Source of the DNA: Chryseobacterium suipulveris | GTDB taxonomy: Bacteria > Bacteroidota > Bacteroidia > Flavobacteriales > Weeksellaceae | Assembly: GCF_022811685.1 (NCBI RefSeq) | Contig: NZ_CP094532.1 | Coordinates: 1,451,501 to 1,515,500, forward strand | Length of the DNA stretch: 64,000 bases | Reading direction: 5' to 3' | Part shown: positions 9,091 to 17,528 of the stretch, one piece after another | Layout of the letters: the number at the start of each line of letters is the position of its first letter | How positions within the stretch are numbered: position 1 is the stretch's first letter | Notes under the pieces: generated by a model | Told to the model about the DNA's origin: nothing | Database searches by the model: none | Seen by the model: only the letters and a program-made list of their open reading frames with translations | Made by a program: the position numbers and the translations under genes

Positions 9091-10085
9091 ATCTCCACCT
9101 CAATCTCGCCATTTTCCGTCACCGCGCCACGATACATTCCCGCTGTATTGAAAGGCATTGCGATATTTCCATCTTTGTCTAAAGCGATCAATCCACCGTC
9201 CCCTCCCATTTTTCCAATTTCTTCGATGGTTTCCTGTGCTGCGGATTTGATGTCTTTATTTTGATATTCCATTTTTGCGGCAACAGTTCTTGCAGCGGTT
9301 GAACGGATGAAAAATTCGCCCCATCCAGTTCCCGAAATTCCGACTTGTGAGTTCGCGTAAGTTCCTGCACCGATAATGGGGGAATCACCGATCCTGTTCC
9401 ACTTTTTGTTGGTCATTCCACCCGTGGAAGTTCCAGCGGCGATAATTCCGTTTTTGTCCAAAGCAACGGCGCCGACTGTCCCAAATTTCTGATCGATTTC
9501 GTAAGATTCAGGGCGCTTGTTTTGAGAAGTTTTCGGTGAGGTTTTCAGCGCTTCTTTTTGTTTGATTTTCTGCAAACCTTCCCATCGGTCTTTAGTCCAA
9601 AAATACTTTGGATCGACGATTTCTAAGCCCTGTTCTTTAGCAAACTGTTCCGCACCAGTTCCTGAAAGCATCACGTGTTCGGATTTCTTCATTACCGCGA
9701 TTGCCGCTTTAATTGGGTTTTTAATGGTGTGAACTCCCGCAACTGCACCTGCAGATTTATCTTTCCCGAACATAATGGAAGCGTCGAGTTCGTTTTTTCC
9801 GTCGGCGGTGAAAACAGCTCCTTTTCCTGCATTGAAAAGTGGTGAGTCTTCTAAAATAATGATGGATGCAGCAACCGCGTCAACTGAAGATTTTCCTTTT
9901 TGGATTTCAGCATAACCGGCTTTTAATGCTTCGGTGAGTTTTTCACGGTATTGCTTTTCTTTATCGGCGGTCATATTTTCTTTGGTAATGGTTCCTGCAC
10001 CGCCGTGAACGACGAGGACGTATTTTTTTTGGGTATAGAATAATGTTGCAAAAAAGAGCGCAAAAAGAATTCCTGTTTTTTTCAT
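9078..10085 (-). CDS. Secreted isoaspartyl peptidase / L-asparaginase (Ntn hydrolase)
   Basis: This Ntn-type hydrolase cleaves itself to expose an N-terminal threonine, then hydrolyses beta-aspartyl dipeptides or asparagine. The N-terminus has a signal peptide (about residues 1-18), implying periplasmic or outer location. The fold start VVHGGAGTI follows, and the autocleavage site is in FGTVGAVALDKNG, with the downstream STGGMTNK and GDSPIIGAGTYA segments. A second, shorter paralogue without signal peptide sits beside the cyanophycin genes at 56.6 kb, so the two probably serve different compartments. Confidence 0.9.
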   Translation of the reverse strand: MKKTGILFALFFATLFYTQKKYVLVVHGGAGTITKENMTADKEKQYREKLTEALKAGYAEIQKGKSSVDAVAASIIILEDSPLFNAGKGAVFTADGKNELDASIMFGKDKSAGAVAGVHTIKNPIKAAIAVMKKSEHVMLSGTGAEQFAKEQGLEIVDPKYFWTKDRWEGLQKIKQKEALKTSPKTSQNKRPESYEIDQKFGTVGAVALDKNGIIAAGTSTGGMTNKKWNRIGDSPIIGAGTYANSQVGISGTGWGEFFIRSTAARTVAAKMEYQNKDIKSAAQETIEEIGKMGGDGGLIALDKDGNIAMPFNTAGMYRGAVTENGEIEVEIYKE

Positions 10086-10351
10086 TGAAAAATTTTCTCA
10101 AAATTAGGCAAATTTTTGATGAAACGGTAAAGGAATCTCCAGCGGGTTTTCGTCAATCTTCAATAGTTTAGGTGACGTTTCCTGCGCGAGGGATTGCAGT
10201 GAAAAGCCCGCAGTTGCGTTGGGATTGCTGCTGTACGAGGACTTGTAGCGGAAAGCCCGACCTGAAGATGGTGGTTCAGCTTTGGCGAAGGTCGCGCCCA
10301 AATAATTGAAAAGAAAATTCTAACTTCCAACTAAATCCTTATTTTTACAGA
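10086..10351. other. Non-coding gap with a duplicated core, possible structured RNA
   Basis: No gene is seen between the peptidase and dnaG. The gap holds two related cores: GCGAGGGATTGCAGTGAAAA before GCCCGC (about 10186-10212) and ACGAGGACTTGTAGCGGAAA before GCCCGA (about 10235-10261). It is GC-richer than its surroundings. Similar wording is familiar from intergenic regions of other flavobacteria, so a conserved RNA or a dispersed repeat is possible; the strand is undecided. Confidence 0.35.
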
Positions 10352-12271
10352 ATGATTTCTAAAGCAACCATTGACAAGATTTTTTCCGCAATCCGTGTGG
10401 AGGAGATTGTTGGTGAGTATGTGCAGCTGAAAAGGGCGGGTTCTAATTTCAAGGGTTTGAGTCCGTTCCACGACGAGAAGACTCCAAGTTTCATCGTTTC
10501 GCCCAGCAAACAGATTTGGAAGGATTTCTCTTCTGGGAAAGGAGGTACAGCGATTTCTTTTTTAATGGAGATTGAAAATTTCACCTATCCTGAAGCGCTT
10601 CGTCACGCCGCGAAAAAATACGGAATCGAAGTGGAGGAGGATCGCCGCGAGTACACCGAGGAAGAAAAGCAGCAGCAAACCGACAAGGAACTGCTCTACA
10701 AAATCCACGAGGTGGCCAATGATTTTTTCCAGAACCAACTTTTTGAGAGCGAGGAGGGAAAAGCAGTGGGATATTCTTATTTTAAGGAAAGGGAATTGCG
10801 CGACGAAATCATCAGGAAATTTCAGTTGGGTTATTCACCTGAGCAAAGAAATGCATTTACGGAATATGCATTGAATAAAGGGTATTCCAAAGAAATATTG
10901 GAAAAATCGGGACTTTCGGTTTTCCCTGAAAGCGTTCCGAATGGAGTGGACCGTTTCCGTGAAAGAGTGATTTTTCCGATTCACAGTTTTTCGGGAAGGG
11001 TTTTGGGTTTTGGTGCGAGAATTTTGAAAAGTAACGTCAAGACCGCGAAATACCTCAATTCCCCTGAAACGGAAATTTACCATAAATCCAACGTTCTTTA
11101 TGGCTTAAACCAGAGCAAACAGGCGATTTCTAAGAACAACCTCTGTCTTTTGGTAGAAGGTTATATGGATGTGATCGCGCTTCACCAAGCGGGAATCGAA
11201 AATGTGGTTTCCAGTTCGGGAACGGCTTTAACGGTGGAACAAATCAAGCTCATAAAGCGACTTACCGAGAATGTTACCATTCTGTTTGATGGTGATGCAG
11301 CAGGAATTAAAGCGAGTTTCAGAAGTATCGATATGTTGCTTTCCGAATCGATGAACATTAGGATTCTTCTATTTCCGGATGGTGATGATCCCGATTCTTT
11401 TTCCCGAAAACATCCGCAGGAATTTGTCGAAAATTTCATTAAAAACGAAGCCAAAGACTTTATCGATTTCAAGGCGGAAATTCTTCTGAAAGAAGCAGGA
11501 GAAGATCCCATCAAAAAAGCCGAGGCGATCCGAGATATTGTGAAATCGGTCGCTTTCGTGCGGAACGCGTTGAAGCAGGAAGTTTATTTAAAGGAAATTT
11601 CCAACCGATTCGGTCTTTCTGAACAGTCGCTCTTTAACGAACTGAATGTTCAGAAACAGATTAAGAACCAGCAAACCCAACCGCAGCAAAGACAGGAAAC
11701 CAAGCTCAAACTCGAAAAGGTAACCGAAGCTTTCGAAACGGTGAATCCGCTTTTGGTTCTGGAGGAAAAATTGGTGGAACTGATGCTGAAATACGGTGAC
11801 CGAATTTTGGACCGAAAAGACGAAGAAGACCAAGCTTACCAAATCACGGTAATCGAAGAAATAATCAGCCATTTGGAGGAAGATTCCTATGAGGTGCAGT
11901 CCGCTTTGAACCAAAAAATTATTGAAGAAATCAAGCAAGGAATAACTGAAAATGAATTGAGGGCAGGAAATTTCTTCCTCACCTTAATGGATGAAAACGT
12001 CGCGGGAACTGTTGCAAATGCCTTAGTGGAACCGTACGAAACCAGCAATTGGGAAAAACACCAGATTTATTTCAGTACAGAAGAAGAGGTGGTTCCGAAG
12101 ATTGTGCAGGACGTGATTTACCGCCACAAACGGGAGTTCATCAATAAAATCATCAACGATATGAAGACTGAACTTTCTGAAACGGAAGACAACGAGGAAA
12201 CCTACCGAAAAATCATCAGCTTGAACCAGTTGAGAAAGCAGCTTGACGAAAAACTGTACCGCGTGTTGTGA
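10352..12271 (+). CDS. dnaG: DNA primase
   Basis: DnaG makes the RNA primers for replication forks. The N-terminal domain has GLSPFHDEKTPSF near residues 35-47, the DnaG RNA-polymerase core follows, and the Toprim catalytic motif LLVEGYMDVIALHQAG lies near residue 268 with the DGDAAG metal motif near 314. The C-terminal helicase-binding part makes up the rest of the 639 aa. The zinc ribbon is unusual: only His40 of the usual Cys-His-Cys-Cys set is visible, with Ser37, Asp58 and Ser61 in the cysteine positions. Confidence 0.95.
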   Translation: MISKATIDKIFSAIRVEEIVGEYVQLKRAGSNFKGLSPFHDEKTPSFIVSPSKQIWKDFSSGKGGTAISFLMEIENFTYPEALRHAAKKYGIEVEEDRREYTEEEKQQQTDKELLYKIHEVANDFFQNQLFESEEGKAVGYSYFKERELRDEIIRKFQLGYSPEQRNAFTEYALNKGYSKEILEKSGLSVFPESVPNGVDRFRERVIFPIHSFSGRVLGFGARILKSNVKTAKYLNSPETEIYHKSNVLYGLNQSKQAISKNNLCLLVEGYMDVIALHQAGIENVVSSSGTALTVEQIKLIKRLTENVTILFDGDAAGIKASFRSIDMLLSESMNIRILLFPDGDDPDSFSRKHPQEFVENFIKNEAKDFIDFKAEILLKEAGEDPIKKAEAIRDIVKSVAFVRNALKQEVYLKEISNRFGLSEQSLFNELNVQKQIKNQQTQPQQRQETKLKLEKVTEAFETVNPLLVLEEKLVELMLKYGDRILDRKDEEDQAYQITVIEEIISHLEEDSYEVQSALNQKIIEEIKQGITENELRAGNFFLTLMDENVAGTVANALVEPYETSNWEKHQIYFSTEEEVVPKIVQDVIYRHKREFINKIINDMKTELSETEDNEETYRKIISLNQLRKQLDEKLYRVL

Positions 12272-12321
12272 CAGATTGTCGGAATTTTGGTTGTGGAATA
12301 TTGTTTGCGTAAATTTGGGAG

Positions 12322-12618
12322 ATGAGAAGCCATTTAAACATCGCTGAAATTGTAAAACTTTGTGAAGTTCACAAAGTTGCTCAACTGTATGTGTTTGGTT
12401 CTGTCCTCACCGAAAAATTCAATGAAGAAAGCGATATTGATTTTCTTGTGAATTTTAAAGAGGTGAAGATCTCGGATTATGCGAATAATTTCTTTAACCT
12501 AAAGTTTTCACTGGAAGATTTGCTCCAGAGAAAAGTTGATTTAGTAGAGCAAAAAGCGCTTAAAAATCCTTATTTCATTGAAAGTGTAAATACTCCAAAA
12601 GAATTAATTTATGGATAA
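12322..12618 (+). CDS. mntA: MntA-type nucleotidyltransferase, antitoxin of MntA/HepT
   Basis: This minimal nucleotidyltransferase (98 aa) has the motif GSVLTEKFNEESDIDFLV near residues 28-45, that is GS followed by the DxD metal pair. In characterised MntA/HepT systems the antitoxin adds AMP to a tyrosine of HepT and so neutralises it. The stop codon overlaps the hepT start by 8 nt, the classic arrangement. The pair lies between dnaG and clpP. Confidence 0.85.
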   Translation: MRSHLNIAEIVKLCEVHKVAQLYVFGSVLTEKFNEESDIDFLVNFKEVKISDYANNFFNLKFSLEDLLQRKVDLVEQKALKNPYFIESVNTPKELIYG

Positions 12619-12922
12619 AGATATTAGAGTCTGGCTCTTCGATATCCAAAATTCCATTAATGAAATCAAGAGTTATTTTGATGATGGTGTGGTTTTTGAA
12701 CATTATCAAAAAGACATTAAGACAAAAACGGCAGTAGAACGAAATTTTGAAATCATTGGCGAGGCGGTGAACAGGATTACCAAGAAAGATCCGGCTTTTG
12801 AAATTTCCGACGCGAGAAATGTTATCGGTTTACGAAATCAAATTATTCACTCGTATGACTATGTTTCTGATGATCTGGTCGATTATTACGCAGCATCTTC
12901 CAATCTTAGAGAAAGAGATTAA
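12611..12922 (+). CDS. hepT: HepT-type HEPN ribonuclease toxin, C-terminus frameshifted
   Basis: The 103-aa product is a HEPN-domain protein whose predicted RNase motif R-x4-H-x-Y is intact as RNQIIHSY (about residues 76-83). HepT toxins cleave RNA and are neutralised by the neighbouring MntA. The last 15 or so residues are out of register: after SDDLV the neighbouring frame continues as IITQHLPILEKEIKDYLK to a stop at 12936-12938, which is how HepT proteins normally end. A one-base deletion near 12884 therefore seems to have replaced the C-terminal helix while leaving the active-site motif. Confidence 0.75.
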   Translation: MDKDIRVWLFDIQNSINEIKSYFDDGVVFEHYQKDIKTKTAVERNFEIIGEAVNRITKKDPAFEISDARNVIGLRNQIIHSYDYVSDDLVDYYAASSNLRERD

Positions 12923-12956
12923 GGATTATTTGAAATAACGTGAATGATAACGGTAA

Positions 12957-13109
12957 CTGGACTTAAATAAGCTTCAGCAAGGTCTCGAAAAGGCCTACCA
13001 AAAAATGCTGGATTTCAAAAGAAGAATGAATTCCGAACTCGTCGTGATGAAGGATGGGAAAATCGTGAAAATAAAATTAGAACAAACAAATTCAGAATTT
13101 AAAGTTTAA
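12957..13109 (+). pseudogene. Small reading frame or remnant before clpP
   Basis: An open stretch of 50 codons begins right after a stop at 12954-12956 and reads DLNKLQQGLEKAYQKMLDFK followed by RRMNSELVVMKDGKIVKIKL. The first ATG in frame is at 13005, which would leave only 34 aa. The sequence is amphipathic and protein-like, so it may be a small gene whose start was lost by frameshift, since a neighbouring frame has GTG upstream. Function unknown. Confidence 0.35.
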
Positions 13110-13122
13110 ACAAAAATATAAA

Positions 13123-13806
13123 ATGGACATAAAAAAAGATTTCAGAGATTTCTCTGTAAAACATTTAGGGAACAGCGGTTTGGCTACAGACCAGTACATG
13201 GGAATGTTTAACCCGACCAATCTCACTCCGTATATCATGGAAGAGCGTCGGTTGAACGTGGCACAAATGGACGTTTTCTCGCGTTTGATGATGGACCGAA
13301 TTATTTTCCTTGGAACAGGAATCGACGACCAGGTCGCGAATATCGTGACTGCGCAGCTGCTTTTCCTGGAAAGTGCCGATGCTTCGAAAGACATCCAGAT
13401 CTACATCAATTCTCCTGGTGGAAGCGTTTATGCTGGATTGGGAATTTATGACACGATGCAGATTATCAAACCCGATGTTGCCACGATCTGTACCGGAATG
13501 GCGGCTTCAATGGGAGCGGTTCTTTTGGTGGCGGGAGAAAAAGGGAAACGTTCCGCGTTGAAACATTCCAGAGTGATGATTCACCAACCTTCAGGTGGAG
13601 CGCAAGGTGTTGCTTCCGATATGGAAATCAACCTCCGTGAAATGCTGAAGTTGAAACAGGAGCTGTACGACATTATCGCACATCATTCAGGACAAACCTA
13701 CGAATGGGTAGAGAAATCTTCGGACCGCGATTACTGGATGACTTCCACCGAAGCGAAAGATTTCGGAATGGTGGACGAAGTTCTGCAAAGAAGCACAGAA
13801 AAGTAG
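13123..13806 (+). CDS. clpP: ATP-dependent Clp protease proteolytic subunit
   Basis: ClpP forms the tetradecameric proteolytic chamber that works with ClpX or ClpA/C. The nucleophile Ser129 sits in TGMAASMGAVLL and the catalytic His154 in RVMIHQPSGG; the oxyanion segment NSPGGSVYAG precedes them. An N-terminal extension of about 25 residues is typical of Bacteroidota ClpP. The gene is followed immediately by a strong hairpin terminator. clpX is not in the window. Confidence 0.97.
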   Translation: MDIKKDFRDFSVKHLGNSGLATDQYMGMFNPTNLTPYIMEERRLNVAQMDVFSRLMMDRIIFLGTGIDDQVANIVTAQLLFLESADASKDIQIYINSPGGSVYAGLGIYDTMQIIKPDVATICTGMAASMGAVLLVAGEKGKRSALKHSRVMIHQPSGGAQGVASDMEINLREMLKLKQELYDIIAHHSGQTYEWVEKSSDRDYWMTSTEAKDFGMVDEVLQRSTEK

Positions 13807-13826
13807 TTTTCAACATAGTCAAAAAG

Positions 13827-13858
13827 AAAATCCCGATTCGAATGAGCCGGGATTTTTT
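13827..13858. terminator. Terminator after clpP
   Basis: AAAATCCCG and CGGGATTTTTT form the stem around about a 12-base loop, with a T-run on the plus strand. The minus strand has A-T symmetry, so it could also serve the small minus-strand ORF that ends here. Confidence 0.8.
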
Positions 13859-13994
13859 ATGGTTGTATTTGACTTTTATGCTTCAAAAAACGCAGTTGAA
13901 CCTCCATAATCGCCTGAGTTTCGTTCTCAAATTTGATGGAGGAAACCGTGTCACTAAATGCGCCTTCTTTCTGTTTTGGAATATCTGATTTCAT
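13857..13994 (-). CDS. Possible 45-aa small protein
   Basis: A minus-strand frame starts with MKSDIPKQKEGAFSDTVSSI and ends KHKSQIQP at the terminator. It is charged, without membrane segment or signal peptide. The coordinates fit neatly between the katE terminator and the clpP terminator, which favours a real gene, but there is no other evidence and I do not recognise it. Confidence 0.4.
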   Translation of the reverse strand: MKSDIPKQKEGAFSDTVSSIKFENETQAIMEVQLRFLKHKSQIQP

Positions 13995-14005
13995 ATCATA
14001 AAATA

Positions 14006-14039
14006 AACTTTGCCAAAACTTTAAAATTTTGGCAAAGTT
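14006..14039 (-). terminator. Terminator of katE
   Basis: AACTTTGCCAAAA (14006-14018) pairs with TTTTGGCAAAGTT (14027-14039). It lies 15 bases past the katE stop on the minus strand and is nearly the same hairpin as that between carB and tyrA. Confidence 0.7.
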
Positions 14040-14054
14040 AAATATGTTTTAGTT

Positions 14055-16187
14055 TTACGCCGGAACTACTGGATGAAGTTCACGATCCCAATTTCTTCCC
14101 GATGCAATGGCTTTTACAAAATCTTTCGGAGTTTTATCCACCAAAAGAGATTTGTCATCTTTATCGGTAGGAATATCCGTGTTTTCTAACAATTTTTTCG
14201 CATTTCCATCAATCGCAATTGCTTTGCAATGTTTAAAGGCTTCATTCAGCAAATGTTTTGCAACTTCGTGATTTACAACTTCATTAGAAATTCCGTTTGG
14301 AACGAAAACCGCTTCGAAACAAACAGAAGTTACCGTTAGGAAATTTTCGTCCACTTTTATTTCCGTGCCTTTGTTTCCTTTTATTTTTCCGCCTTTCGGT
14401 GCGATAATTTTGCAACTTGCACCTTCTTTTTCCAAAACTTTTTTGAACTGGTTTAAAGAATCTTCATCCACATTGTTGTCGCACAAAATTCCAATGACTC
14501 TTGTTTTGATGTCGCCTTTGTTATGCGCTTCCATTGAAAGTTTTTCAGATTTTTCTTTCACGAAATTGGCATCTTTTGGTTGGTGATTTTTTGGATTTTC
14601 ATCGGCACCAATAGCCTGATTAATCGGCATTTCCACTTTTCCCGGAATTTTAACACCAATTTCGTCTGCCACTTTTTTCGCGACGTCTATATCGATCATG
14701 CTCAAGTGATGACAAACCCTTTCCTTAATATGGTCGTAATTTACTTTGCTTAATTCAAAAGCAAATGCGTTGATCATGTGACGCTTTTCGTGCTCCGAAA
14801 GTGAATTCATGAATAATTTCGGCTGCGAAAAATGGTCGCTGAAACTTTCGCTTCGGTTTCGGATTTTTTGGGCATCAATTCTTTCGTTGAAACTTGCAAA
14901 TCCACCTTCGGCAATCATCGCCTGATAAGGACAACCGCCACCCAAACTGTTTGGATGATAAGCGGTTTTTCCTTTATTCACCGTCATTCTCATGTGAGCA
15001 TCACGCTGATTGTTATGAACGGGAGCAACGGAACGATTGATGGGAATTTCGTGGAAATTAGGACTTCCCAAACGCGAAAGTTGCGTATCGGTGTAAGAAA
15101 AAAGTCTTCCCTGCAACAAAGGATCGTTGCTAAAATCAATTCCCGGAACCAAATGTCCCGGATGAAAGGCAACCTGTTCTGTTTCGGCAAAGAAATTTTC
15201 AGGATTTCTGTTAAGCGTCAATTTGCCCACAATTTTTACCGGAACCAGTTCTTCGGGAATTAATTTTGTAGGATCCAAAAGATCGAAATCATATTTAAAT
15301 TCGTCTTGTTCGGGAACGATTTGCAAGCCCAATTCCCATTCCGGAAAGTTGCCTTGGTCGATGTTTTCCCACAAATCTCTTCGATGGAAATCAGGATCTT
15401 TCCCGGAGATTTTTGTGGCTTCGTCCCAACAAACAGAATGCACTCCCAATTTCGGTTTCCAGTGAAATTTCACGAAACTTGATTTTCCTTTTTCATTAAT
15501 CAGTCTAAAAGTATGGATTCCGAAACCTTCCATCATTCTCAAAGATTTTGGAATTCCGCGATCGCTCATCACCCAGGAAACCATGTGCATCGTTTCCGGA
15601 ACCAAAGAAACAAAATCCCAGAAAGTGTCGTGTGCAGAAGCAGCTTGAGGCATTTCGTGATCAGGTTCAGGCTTAACGGAATGTATGAAATCAGGAAACT
15701 TCATCGCATCCTGAATGGCAAAAACGGGAATGTTGTTTCCAACAAGGTCGAAAATCCCTTCATCGGTATAAAATTTCACGGCAAAACCGCGAACATCTCT
15801 CGCCAAATCCGTAGAACCTTTCGAACCTGCAACAGTTGAAAACCTTACAAAAACAGGAGTTTTTCGGGAAGTGTCATTCAGAAAGCCGGCTTTGGTAAAT
15901 TCGCTCTGACTTTCATACAGTTCAAAAATTCCGTGTGCGCCGCTTCCTCTTGCGTGAACAATTCTTTCAGGAATTCTTTCGTGGTCAAAATGGGTAATTT
16001 TTTCCCTTAAAATAAAATCTTCGAGCAGGGTAGGTCCGCGTTCTCCGGCTTTCAGGGAATTATTGTTGTCATTGATCTTTAAACCTTGATTGGTGGTAAG
16101 AAACTGGTTATCGGACACAGAAATGTTTTTCTCCAAATCCACAAGCTTTTTGTTGACGTTTTTGTCGTCTTTCTTTTGATCTTTCAT
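14055..16187 (-). CDS. katE: Large-subunit catalase (HPII type)
   Basis: This is a monofunctional haem catalase of the large clade, splitting hydrogen peroxide to water and oxygen. The active-site His is in RIVHARGSGAHG (about His78 from the chosen start) and the haem-ligand Tyr is in RLFSYTDTQLSRLGS. After the catalase core a C-terminal DJ-1/PfpI-like domain begins around residue 570 (KTRVIGILCDNN), diagnostic of the HPII clade. The open frame extends 20 codons further upstream, but that extension runs through the terminator of the yciE-like gene. The start MKDQKKDDKN is therefore preferred, giving 710 aa. Confidence 0.95.
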   Translation of the reverse strand: MKDQKKDDKNVNKKLVDLEKNISVSDNQFLTTNQGLKINDNNNSLKAGERGPTLLEDFILREKITHFDHERIPERIVHARGSGAHGIFELYESQSEFTKAGFLNDTSRKTPVFVRFSTVAGSKGSTDLARDVRGFAVKFYTDEGIFDLVGNNIPVFAIQDAMKFPDFIHSVKPEPDHEMPQAASAHDTFWDFVSLVPETMHMVSWVMSDRGIPKSLRMMEGFGIHTFRLINEKGKSSFVKFHWKPKLGVHSVCWDEATKISGKDPDFHRRDLWENIDQGNFPEWELGLQIVPEQDEFKYDFDLLDPTKLIPEELVPVKIVGKLTLNRNPENFFAETEQVAFHPGHLVPGIDFSNDPLLQGRLFSYTDTQLSRLGSPNFHEIPINRSVAPVHNNQRDAHMRMTVNKGKTAYHPNSLGGGCPYQAMIAEGGFASFNERIDAQKIRNRSESFSDHFSQPKLFMNSLSEHEKRHMINAFAFELSKVNYDHIKERVCHHLSMIDIDVAKKVADEIGVKIPGKVEMPINQAIGADENPKNHQPKDANFVKEKSEKLSMEAHNKGDIKTRVIGILCDNNVDEDSLNQFKKVLEKEGASCKIIAPKGGKIKGNKGTEIKVDENFLTVTSVCFEAVFVPNGISNEVVNHEVAKHLLNEAFKHCKAIAIDGNAKKLLENTDIPTDKDDKSLLVDKTPKDFVKAIASGRNWDRELHPVVPA

Positions 16188-16218
16188 AGATGTTAAAATG
16201 ATATTTGTGGGATTAAAG

Positions 16219-16245
16219 CCAAAAAAAGCGGTCATAAACCGCTTC
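16219..16245 (-). terminator. Terminator after the yciE-like gene
   Basis: Read on the minus strand, GAAGCGGT and ACCGCTT pair around a short loop and run into seven T. It lies 5 bases after the stop of the YciE-like gene and before katE, so katE is probably expressed separately or by read-through. Confidence 0.75.
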
Positions 16246-16249
16246 ACAT

Positions 16250-16783
16250 TTATTTCGCTTTAAGGTTGATTTCAGTTTTTGCGAGTTTGGTTAAATCTTT
16301 GTCGCAGGTTTTTTCCTGTTTTAAAGTTTCCAGGAGGAGTTTTAAAACTTCTTTTTGTCCTAAAAGTTTGGCGTACGTCGCCAGTGTTCCGTAAGATGCA
16401 ATTTCGTAATGTTCCACTTTTTGTGCTGCAGCTATAATTGCGGCATCGCGAACTGCACCCGGTTCGGTTTCTTCCAAAATTCCTTCAGCTTCTTTCAAAA
16501 GTCCGTCCATCGCGTCACATTTCACGGCTTCGGGTTTCAATTTCAATGCTTTGAAGGCATCTTCCAGTCTTTGCACCTGCCCTTTGGTTTCTTCCAAATG
16601 GCCTGCAATGGCAGCTTTTAAATTTTTGGATGTTGCATTTTTGTGCATTTTCGGGAGATTTTTTACCAATGCTTTTTCAGCCCAGTATAAATCTTTCAAA
16701 CCATCAATCATAAAGTCTTTAAGCTGATCCGCTGCATCAGCTTTAGGTTTTACCTTACCTGTCTTAGTTGTTTTCGTTGCCAT
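16250..16783 (-). CDS. YciE/DUF892 ferritin-like protein
   Basis: The 177-aa product is a four-helix ferritin-like protein of the YciE (DUF892) family. These proteins bind di-iron and are linked to general stress responses. The sequence shows the LKDFMIDGLKDLYWAEKALV opening, the AAIAGHLEETKGQVQRLE helix and the VEHYEIASYGTLATYAKLLG helix with the conserved E-x2-H pattern. The N-terminus is Lys/Thr-rich and the protein is Lys-rich throughout. It is directly upstream of the catalase gene on the same strand, which suits a shared role in oxidative stress. Confidence 0.88.
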   Translation of the reverse strand: MATKTTKTGKVKPKADAADQLKDFMIDGLKDLYWAEKALVKNLPKMHKNATSKNLKAAIAGHLEETKGQVQRLEDAFKALKLKPEAVKCDAMDGLLKEAEGILEETEPGAVRDAAIIAAAQKVEHYEIASYGTLATYAKLLGQKEVLKLLLETLKQEKTCDKDLTKLAKTEINLKAK

Positions 16784-16943
16784 AATTTTTTATGTGTTAA
16801 ATTAATAATTAAATGTAAGAAAATTAAAAATAATTAAAACATAAAAAATATTTTTTAACAAAATATTAACAAAGAGGCTATATCTTTTGAAAAGTGAAAA
16901 TACAAGTGCGATTTTTAAAATAATAAAAATTTTATGGACATCG

Positions 16944-17470
16944 CTACCATTTCTTCCTCCTAACATATATGAAAGTAAGCAGCGCAATAAATGCCATTAA
17001 TCCCAAGGTAAAGAAATAGCCATATTTTTGGTGAAGTTCGGGCATATTGTAGAAATTCATTCCGTAAATCCCCGCAATAAAAGTAATCGGGAAAAAATAC
17101 ATGGAATAAATCGCAAGAACTTTCATTACCTGATTCGCTGTTTGGTCGCTCAAGGCAAGATACATCGAAATTAAGTTGGTAATCTGCGCGTTCAAATGTT
17201 CGAAATCTGCGATTACATCTTATATTTATCTGTCAAATCCGTTACTGCAGCTTCTTTTTTAGGTTTAAAATTTTGAATTTATCCTCCCAAACTGTGGAGA
17301 TGTTCATTATTGTCCATCGTTTCCATCAAATTTTGTGATTCGTCGTCGTAGGATTTCATCACTTTTAAGGCGAGATTCAGGGCAATTTTGTCGGCGTGAT
17401 TTCTTTATTCTCGGGTAAAAATATTTCTTTTTTCAGCTCATAGATACTTCGGTTTTTCATTCCGTGCGTC
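16944..17470 (-). pseudogene. corA pseudogene (degenerate paralogue)
   Basis: The minus strand encodes the last 83 residues of a CorA Mg2+/Co2+ transporter, including the signature YGMNF and the basic tail RRKKW. Upstream the homology continues in broken frames to about 17470. The homologous region is visible by comparison with the intact corA at 50005-50907. A segment of about 110 bp is missing near 17300, several small indels break the frame, and the N-terminal third is absent. No functional transporter can be made. Confidence 0.85.
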
Positions 17471-17528
17471 GTGATGATGATACTTACTTTTGGTTTAAAT
17501 ACTCTAGAATATATCAAAGGCTTGGGAT

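Noticed and set aside
14832..15263. Long plus-strand frames opposite katE and other genes (also carB, ppdK, E1)
   Set aside because: They lie in shadow of well-identified genes and follow from codon bias on the coding strand.
16188..16247. Upstream start adding 20 residues to the catalase
   Set aside because: The extension runs through the terminator hairpin of the preceding gene, and the sequence it adds is unlike HPII N-termini.
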